Shown piece after piece: positions 41,520 to 47,062 of a DNA stretch of 47,062 bases. How positions within the stretch are numbered: the first letter of the stretch is position 1; every line of letters starts with the position of its first letter. Source of the stretch: Rhodobiaceae bacterium UBA6963. GTDB lineage: Bacteria; Pseudomonadota; Alphaproteobacteria; RS24. Below the pieces are notes generated by a model, which saw only the letters and a program-made list of their open reading frames with translations, was not told the origin of the DNA and made no database searches. The stretch lies in assembly GCA_002450335.1 (NCBI GenBank), contig DJZB01000049.1, forward strand, positions 45,262 through 92,323, in the 5' to 3' direction. The position numbers and the translations under genes were made by a program.

Positions 41520-42638
41520 ATGAAAGTGACAATTGAACAGGGCGCCCTCCTAAAAGCACTTGAACATGTTCAGAGTGTTGTGGAGCGAAGAAATACTATC
41601 CCAATCCTGTCTAATGTTGTTCTGGAGGCTCAAAACGGGGCCCTGTTGCTTACCGCGACTGATCTTGAAATAGAAATCAAAGAGAGTATTGAAGCTGAAG
41701 TTGCCGAAACCGGTGCTACAACTGCCCCGGCGCACATGCTTTATGACATTGTCAATAAGTTGCCGGCCGGCAGTCAGGTCAACCTTTCCAAGGACGAGAC
41801 CGCGACACAATTGAGTTTGAACTCTGGCAGCTCCTCCTTTGTTTTGCAGAGCTTACCCCGTGAGGACTTCCCGTCTCTGACATTGGGTGATATGCCGCAT
41901 GCCTTTGCTCTGCCTGCGGGTGATTTGCTTAGGCTTATTGATAAAACCCGTTTTGCCATTTCAAATGAAGACACACGTCATTATCTTAACGGCATTTATC
42001 TTCACATTGTTGATGAGGATGGCACATCCATGTTACGTGCCGTTGCCACTGACGGTCACAGGCTGGCGCAAGCACAATGCCCGCAACCTGTCGGCGCAAG
42101 TGAGATGCCGGCAATTATTGTGCCGCGCAAAACGGTCAATGAGCTACAAAAATTATTGAAAAATTCAAGTGGTGAAGTGTCAGCACAGGTTTCAGAAACC
42201 AAGATTAACTTCTCACATGAGAATATTTCTCTTACGTCAAAACTCATTGACGGTAAGTTCCCTGATTATAATCGTGTTATTCCATCTAATAATGACAAGC
42301 GCCTTTCAGTTGACGCTAAGGCATTCGTGCAATGTGTGGACAGGGTATCCGCCGTTTCAAATGAACGCTCACGCGCCGTTAAGCTCAGTCTGGCTGACGA
42401 CTCGCTAACCTTCACAGTTTCAAACCCTGAAAGTGGGAGTGCGACGGATGAATTAGGTGTTGGTTATAGCGCCGACTCCCTCGATATCGGTTTTAATGCG
42501 CGTTATCTTCTGGATATTACCGGTCAACTAGATGGTGATATGGCGATTTTTGAACTAGCGGATTCCGGTTCACCAACTCTTATTCGCGATGAGCAGGATG
42601 CCGACGCGCTATATGTCCTCATGCCAATGCGGGTTTGA
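41520..42638 (+). CDS. dnaN: DNA polymerase III beta subunit (sliding clamp)
   Basis: Dimeric clamp of 372 residues, the normal length, with three repeated domains. Typical segments are VVERRNTIPILSNVVLEA, LPAGDLLRLIDKTRFAISNEDTRHYLNGIYL and the C-terminal DADALYVLMPMRV. ATG 41520 has TTTAGGAGATA upstream. It overlaps nothing; recF starts about 5 nt after its stop. Confidence 0.98.
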   Translation: MKVTIEQGALLKALEHVQSVVERRNTIPILSNVVLEAQNGALLLTATDLEIEIKESIEAEVAETGATTAPAHMLYDIVNKLPAGSQVNLSKDETATQLSLNSGSSSFVLQSLPREDFPSLTLGDMPHAFALPAGDLLRLIDKTRFAISNEDTRHYLNGIYLHIVDEDGTSMLRAVATDGHRLAQAQCPQPVGASEMPAIIVPRKTVNELQKLLKNSSGEVSAQVSETKINFSHENISLTSKLIDGKFPDYNRVIPSNNDKRLSVDAKAFVQCVDRVSAVSNERSRAVKLSLADDSLTFTVSNPESGSATDELGVGYSADSLDIGFNARYLLDITGQLDGDMAIFELADSGSPTLIRDEQDADALYVLMPMRV

Positions 42639-42643
42639 GGCGC

Positions 42644-43840
42644 ATGCTTCAAACGAACCATGACTTACCAGACGGCGCGATAAAAAGCGCCCAAGGCAGT
42701 ATGGCCAATAATGCAAAAGATAAGATTTTTTCTCCGTCAATTGCTGAATTGAAATTGACGGACTTCAGGTCGCATGAGAAAGCCCACATTGTTACCGGCA
42801 ACGGTATTGTTGTTCTCTCAGGCGACAATGGTGTCGGCAAAACAAATATTCTTGAAGCTATTTCCATGCTCGGCCCGGGTCGGGGTTTGCGAACTGCCAA
42901 ACTATCCGAACTGGCTCGGCGGGATGGCGCCACGGCGTGGTCTGTGTCAGCACGTGTGCGAACACAAGAAGAAGATATCCAAATTGGGGTTGGGATTGAT
43001 CCTAATGCCGCTACCCGTCGATTGCGGATTGATGGACAAAATGTCAAAGGGTTTGACCGCCTTACCGTCATGTTGCCACAATTATGGCTTACCCCTGCGA
43101 TGGATAGGTTATTTGTTGATGGCGCATCCGGTCGGCGCAAGTTCCTCGACCGCTATGCATTGGGTCTGTCGCCACAACATGCAAAAATGTCTCAGGATTA
43201 TGAACGCGCCATGCGTGAACGTAATCGCCTCTTACAGGAAGACCCATCTTCCGATAGTTGGCTTGATAGTCTTGAAAGCAACATGGCGGTGTCGGGTGTT
43301 GCGATTGCCGATGCCCGCCTAACGGCACTGGATGCATTGGCGGCAGGGTTGCAGCATAGCCATGATGCCTTTCCTGAGGCTGAAATTGCACTTGAGGGTT
43401 GGATGGAAGCCGCCTTACGGCAAGACTCCGCGCTGGCTGTTGAAGATGCTTTCCGGTTACATTTGAAAAGATCACGTGGGTTGGATGCGTCTGTTGGGCG
43501 AACGCTTGAAGGGCCGCACCGGAGTGATTTGGTCGTTCGCCATAAGGGTAAAGATATGCCTGCATCTGACTGTTCGACAGGTGAGCAAAAAGCTCTGCTT
43601 GTCGGGTTGGTTCTGGCGCAGGCACGTGTGATGTCGGGTGAGACCGGGCGCGTACCACTTCTCTTGTTGGATGAAGTTGCTGCCCATCTGGATGGGACAC
43701 GCCGGGCTGCGCTTATCGAGGTGATTGGAAACCTTGGTGCGCAGGCCTGGATTACCGGGACCGATCCGGGGGTATTTAAGCAGATTGATTTTACAGGGAC
43801 GCATTTAACTTTTGACGGGCAGCTCATCAAGAACGCCTGA
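42644..43840 (+). CDS. recF: DNA replication and repair protein RecF
   Basis: SMC-like ATPase of the RecFOR recombination mediator pathway; 398 residues from ATG 42644. The Walker A is GDNGVGKTNILEAI, the signature motif DCSTGEQKALLVGLVLAQA and Walker B LLLLDEVAAHLDG are intact. An alternative start at 42701 (MANNAKDKIF) has AAGG upstream and would drop 19 residues that look unconserved, so the start is open. The position right after dnaN suggests translational coupling. Confidence 0.95.
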   Translation: MLQTNHDLPDGAIKSAQGSMANNAKDKIFSPSIAELKLTDFRSHEKAHIVTGNGIVVLSGDNGVGKTNILEAISMLGPGRGLRTAKLSELARRDGATAWSVSARVRTQEEDIQIGVGIDPNAATRRLRIDGQNVKGFDRLTVMLPQLWLTPAMDRLFVDGASGRRKFLDRYALGLSPQHAKMSQDYERAMRERNRLLQEDPSSDSWLDSLESNMAVSGVAIADARLTALDALAAGLQHSHDAFPEAEIALEGWMEAALRQDSALAVEDAFRLHLKRSRGLDASVGRTLEGPHRSDLVVRHKGKDMPASDCSTGEQKALLVGLVLAQARVMSGETGRVPLLLLDEVAAHLDGTRRAALIEVIGNLGAQAWITGTDPGVFKQIDFTGTHLTFDGQLIKNA

Positions 43841-43858
43841 TAACATTTGGAGAAAATA

Positions 43859-46297
43859 ATGAGCGATAAAAAGAAAAAGTCAAAAGAGGACAATCAGGAA
43901 GAGGATTACGGCGCATCCTCTATCAAGGTTCTAAAGGGACTTGAGGCTGTGAGAAAGCGTCCGGGCATGTATATTGGTGACACGGACGATGGCACGGGTC
44001 TGCACCACATGGTTTATGAGGTTGTCGATAATGCGATTGATGAGGCGCTGGCAGGTCATTGTGACACGGTGACGGTCAAGTTGAATCCTGACGGTTCGGT
44101 TACTGTGTCGGATAATGGGCGCGGTATTCCTACAGAAATCCATGAAGAAGAAAACATGTCTGCCGCCAAAGTGATTATGACTCAACTGCATGCCGGCGGT
44201 AAATTCGACCAGAACAGTTATAAAGTCTCAGGTGGTCTGCATGGCGTGGGTGTTTCTGTGGTGAATGCGCTTTCCGACTGGCTTGAGCTGACTATTTACC
44301 GTGACGGCAAAACCCATATGATGCGCTTTGAGCATGGCGAGGCGATAGAGGATCTGAAAGAGACCGGCAAAGCTGATACGACCGGCACTCAGATTACCTT
44401 CCACCCATCTGATGCCACCTTCACTATGACTGATTTCAGCTTTGATACGCTCGAGCATCGCTTGCGTGAATTAGCGTTTCTCAATAGTGGCGTAACAATT
44501 GATCTTAGCGATCAGCGTGGGGCAGAAGAAAAAAAGACCACATTGTTTTATGAAGGCGGGCTTGAGGCCTTTGCCCGTTATCTTGACCGCGCGAAACAAC
44601 CCTTGCTTGAGAGCCCTGTATTGATTGCCTCTGACAAGGATGGGATCACGGTAGAAATCGCACTGTGGTGGAATGATAGCTATCACGAGACGGTGCTTTG
44701 TTTTACCAATAATATTCCTCAACGAGATGGTGGCACGCATCTGGCGGGCTTTAGAGGTGCGCTAACGCGGACTGTCAACAATTATGCCAATGCCAGCGGC
44801 ATTGCTAAAAAAGAAAAAGTGACGCTGACAGGTGATGATTGCCGAGAGGGTCTGACAGCTGTTTTGTCGGTTAAAGTACCTGATCCCAAATTCTCCAGCC
44901 AAACAAAAGATAAGCTGGTGTCATCCGAAGTGCGCCCTGTTGTTGAGAGCGTCGTAAATGATGTGTTGAATAATTGGTTTGAAGAACACCCCAATGAGGC
45001 AAAGCATATTGTTGCCAAGGTTGCTGAGGCAGCGATGGCAAGAGAAGCCGCCCGTAAAGCGCGTGAATTGACCCGCCGCAAGGGTGCGCTGGATATTTCA
45101 AGTCTGCCGGGTAAGCTTGCCGACTGTCAGGAAAGAGACCCTGCGCTTTCCGAATTGTTTATAGTGGAGGGTGACTCGGCGGGTGGGTCTGCTAAACAAG
45201 GCCGAAATAGGCGCAATCAGGCGGTTTTGCCACTTAAAGGTAAAATCCTTAATGTTGAACGCGCCCGCTTTGATAAGATGCTGTCTTCTAATGAAATCGG
45301 CACAATGATAACGGCGCTGGGTACCGGTATCGGGCGGGAAGACTTTAATATCGATAAACTCAGATATCACAAAATAATTATCATGACTGATGCTGATGTG
45401 GATGGAGCGCATATTCGTACCTTGCTGCTGACTTTCTTCTATCGACAAATGCCGGAAATTATCGAACGTGGGCATCTCTATATTGCCCAACCACCGCTCT
45501 ATAAAGTGAAAAAACATTCTTCAGAGACTTACCTCAAGGATGAGGCGGGTCTGGAGGATTATCTTATTAATTCAGGGCTCGAAGATGCTGTCCTGGTTCT
45601 GCATAATGGCGAGCAGATTTCAGGAAATGATTTGCGTGAACTGGTTAATCAGGCTCTGAAAATCAGGTCGATACTGGCTGGCTTGCCGCCCAGATATCCA
45701 CATTTTGTTATTGAACAAACTGCCATTGCAGGCGCGTTGACGCCGGATATTATGTCCAAAACTGATCTCGCTGAACAAAGCTCGACTTATATCGCGAAAA
45801 GACTGGATATGCTTTTTGAGGATATTGAGCGCGGCTGGCATGGGGAGCCGTCCGGCGATGGCGGTTTGCATCTCTGGCGGGTGCTGCGTGGCGTTCGCGA
45901 GGAAATTCACATTGATGGCCCGCTTATCGCTTCAGCGGATGCGCGTAGGCTTGATAAAATGACCAAGGAATTGCAGGCAACCTATCTCGGCCCGGCGCAA
46001 TTAAATCATAAAGACAAATCTATACGCATCCTGTCGCCGACTGACCTTCTAAATGCAGTGCTTGAAATCGGGCAACAGGGTTTCAGTCTTCAAAGATATA
46101 AAGGGTTGGGTGAGATGAACCCTGACCAACTTTGGCAAACAACGTTGGATAATAATGCGAGATCCCTGTTGCAGGTTAAAATCAGCGATGTTGCTGAAAC
46201 AAATAATCTGTTTGAACAACTCATGGGTGACGTTGTGGAAACCCGTAGGCAATTTATTCAGGATAATGCCCTGTCAGTAACAAATCTGGATATCTAG
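43859..46297 (+). CDS. gyrB: DNA gyrase subunit B
   Basis: ATPase subunit of DNA gyrase, 812 residues. The GHKL ATPase has VDNAIDEAL, SDNGRGIP and GGLHGVGVSVVNAL; the TOPRIM domain has FIVEGDSAGGSAKQGRNR and DADVDGAHIRTLLLTFFYR; a C-terminal IGLQGFSLQRYKGLGEMN-type segment (here QGFSLQRYKGLGEMNPDQLW) follows. ATG 43859 with GGAG upstream begins MSDKKKKSK; the ATG at 43847 in frame is less likely. Its stop overlaps the convergent SCO1 gene by 4 bp. Confidence 0.98.
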   Translation: MSDKKKKSKEDNQEEDYGASSIKVLKGLEAVRKRPGMYIGDTDDGTGLHHMVYEVVDNAIDEALAGHCDTVTVKLNPDGSVTVSDNGRGIPTEIHEEENMSAAKVIMTQLHAGGKFDQNSYKVSGGLHGVGVSVVNALSDWLELTIYRDGKTHMMRFEHGEAIEDLKETGKADTTGTQITFHPSDATFTMTDFSFDTLEHRLRELAFLNSGVTIDLSDQRGAEEKKTTLFYEGGLEAFARYLDRAKQPLLESPVLIASDKDGITVEIALWWNDSYHETVLCFTNNIPQRDGGTHLAGFRGALTRTVNNYANASGIAKKEKVTLTGDDCREGLTAVLSVKVPDPKFSSQTKDKLVSSEVRPVVESVVNDVLNNWFEEHPNEAKHIVAKVAEAAMAREAARKARELTRRKGALDISSLPGKLADCQERDPALSELFIVEGDSAGGSAKQGRNRRNQAVLPLKGKILNVERARFDKMLSSNEIGTMITALGTGIGREDFNIDKLRYHKIIIMTDADVDGAHIRTLLLTFFYRQMPEIIERGHLYIAQPPLYKVKKHSSETYLKDEAGLEDYLINSGLEDAVLVLHNGEQISGNDLRELVNQALKIRSILAGLPPRYPHFVIEQTAIAGALTPDIMSKTDLAEQSSTYIAKRLDMLFEDIERGWHGEPSGDGGLHLWRVLRGVREEIHIDGPLIASADARRLDKMTKELQATYLGPAQLNHKDKSIRILSPTDLLNAVLEIGQQGFSLQRYKGLGEMNPDQLWQTTLDNNARSLLQVKISDVAETNNLFEQLMGDVVETRRQFIQDNALSVTNLDI

Positions 46298-46911
46298 TTT
46301 TGTGCCGCTTTGATGATTGACGTGATTTTTCCGGCAATATCTTCAGCACTGTCACGATGAGTAAAATGCTGTTTGTAGGTGTTATCCGGGCCCATCAGGA
46401 AAACGATTGAACTGTGATCAACCGTATAGCCGCCGGTAGTTTCAGGATCTGCAACTTTCTGGAAATAAACTTTATAGGCTTTTGCCGCCTGTTGAATTTG
46501 TTCCAAAGACCCTGTGAGGCCAATAATACTTTTATGAAAATTGTCCGTATATATCTTCATATCCTCAGGGGTGTCGCGCTCGGGGTCTAGAGTGATGAAG
46601 AGTGTTGTCAGCCATTCTGGGGAGATTTTTGCAATGTCCAGCGCGTGGCTAACGACTTCAAGTTGCATGGGGCAAACATCAGGACAGTAAGTAAACCCGA
46701 AATAAACGAGCTTGAACTTCCCCTCATAACTGTCTTGCGTCACCGGCTGTCCGGCTTCGTCGATGAGATTAAAACTGCCATCAAGTGAAAGGGTCTGCGT
46801 GGGTTGACTCAAGGGGGGTGAGGGGCTGATAAGAGCCGCAACGAGATAGCCAAGAACCAGCGCTAACAAGGCAATAGCTGCGAGCAGGGTAAATCTGAGT
46901 TTAGAAGACAA
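46294..46911 (-). CDS. SCO1/SenC-family copper chaperone
   Basis: Membrane-anchored thioredoxin-fold protein of 205 residues that delivers copper to the CuA site of cytochrome c oxidase. A hydrophobic anchor covers about residues 7-30. The copper ligands are present: Cys76 and Cys80 in YCPDVCPMQLE and His166 in TVDHSSIVFL. A TLDPERDTPEDMK segment is typical. There is no oxidase gene in the window. The gene converges with gyrB, and the two stop codons share CTAG at 46294-46297. Confidence 0.93.
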   Translation of the reverse strand: MSSKLRFTLLAAIALLALVLGYLVAALISPSPPLSQPTQTLSLDGSFNLIDEAGQPVTQDSYEGKFKLVYFGFTYCPDVCPMQLEVVSHALDIAKISPEWLTTLFITLDPERDTPEDMKIYTDNFHKSIIGLTGSLEQIQQAAKAYKVYFQKVADPETTGGYTVDHSSIVFLMGPDNTYKQHFTHRDSAEDIAGKITSIIKAAQN

Positions 46912-46964
46912 TCTTATAGTTCCGTTTAAAGCGTTTGTTTTGTATGCGTGGCAACAATCCTTAT

Positions 46965-46994
46965 TCTATGCTACAGAATGTTGAACAGTGTCAA
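46965..46994 (-). promoter_or_regulatory. Candidate promoter of the SCO1 gene
   Basis: On the minus strand TTGACA (46994-46989) and CATAGA (46970-46965) are separated by 18 bp, upstream of the SCO1 start at 46911. The -35 box is consensus; the -10 box is weak. Confidence 0.45.
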
Positions 46995-47037
46995 TGAGAA
47001 GCACAAATGAGACGTGCAAATGCTCAATAAGGACGTT

Positions 47038-47062
47038 ATGACCATGCAATTGGATAGCCTTA
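47038..47062 (+). CDS. Possible start of a gene running off the right edge
   Basis: ATG 47038 is preceded by AAGGACG with normal spacing and opens MTMQLDSL to the end of the window. Only eight codons are visible, so neither identity nor reality can be judged. The next ATG at 47044 in the same frame is an alternative start. Confidence 0.3.

Noticed and set aside
43198..43893. 231-codon open frame on the minus strand inside recF
   Set aside because: It is antisense to a well-supported recF, has low-complexity Ser/Arg/Ala-rich content and matches no family.
1..47062. tRNA, rRNA, CRISPR array, insertion sequence or prophage
   Set aside because: No tRNA-like cloverleaf with TTCGA arm in the gaps, no spaced repeats, no transposase or integrase, and gene order is continuous core genome.

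Overview
The window is about 47 kb of alphaproteobacterial chromosome of moderate GC. The assignment rests on gene order and family types. The run trpS, usp, nfu, tsaB, rimI, fur/mur, plsC, miaB, ybeZ/phoH, ybeY, corC, lnt, an HTH regulator, metK, trmB, rimP, nusA, ylxR, infB, rbfA, truB, rpsO, pnp, then fabB-fabA divergent from irr, is the arrangement I know from Rhizobiales and relatives. Irr with a nearby iron control element, a Fur/Mur lacking the usual zinc cysteines, and a YlxR-L7Ae fusion also point to this class. A marine Rhodospirillales or SAR116-like organism is my guess, but genus level cannot be read from the sequence. Nearly everything is core genome; I see no prophage, insertion sequence, CRISPR array or tRNA.

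Layout. 1-6701 (+): tryptophanyl-tRNA synthetase (cut at the left edge), stress, Fe-S carrier, nitroreductase, tRNA modification, acetyltransferase, iron/manganese regulator, acyltransferase and miaB, ending in a terminator. 6848-11065 (+): ybeZ-ybeY-corC-lnt. 11142-13583 (+): HTH regulator with a 20-bp palindrome, metK with a structured leader, and trmB. 13620-23236 (+): the rimP-nusA-infB-rbfA-truB-rpsO-pnp superoperon, preceded by a promoter and a terminator-like hairpin and closed by a strong terminator. 23364-25423 (-): a small DUF1508 protein and fabA-fabB. 25595-28671 (+): irr, then a perfect Irr-box palindrome and promoter in front of rubrerythrin, a two-cluster Fe-S oxidoreductase and a DUF3501 protein. 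28679-30368: an SH3 protein (-) divergent from a 2-hydroxyacid dehydrogenase (+). 30418-36790 (-): ubiE-ubiB-coaBC-dut-rrf2-cysK-moeB. 36906-38701 (+): mutM, an exported hypothetical protein, rpsT. 38702-39283: an AT-rich gap. 39284-46297 (+): rhodanese, dnaA, dnaN, recF, gyrB. 46294-46911 (-): SCO1/SenC. A further gene probably starts at the right edge.

How it fits together. The window holds translation and RNA-maturation machinery, replication initiation, unsaturated fatty acid synthesis, ubiquinone synthesis and iron/redox homeostasis. The least explained part is 25.5-28.7 kb, where the haem/iron regulator Irr sits beside a perfect iron control element that abuts the promoter of a rubrerythrin/Fe-S protein/DUF3501 cassette. 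This looks like an Irr-controlled peroxide or redox pathway whose chemistry is not established. Other leads are a possible pseudoknot over the metK ribosome binding site, the palindrome before the HTH gene, the rimP leader attenuator, and several perfect inverted repeats in intergenic gaps.
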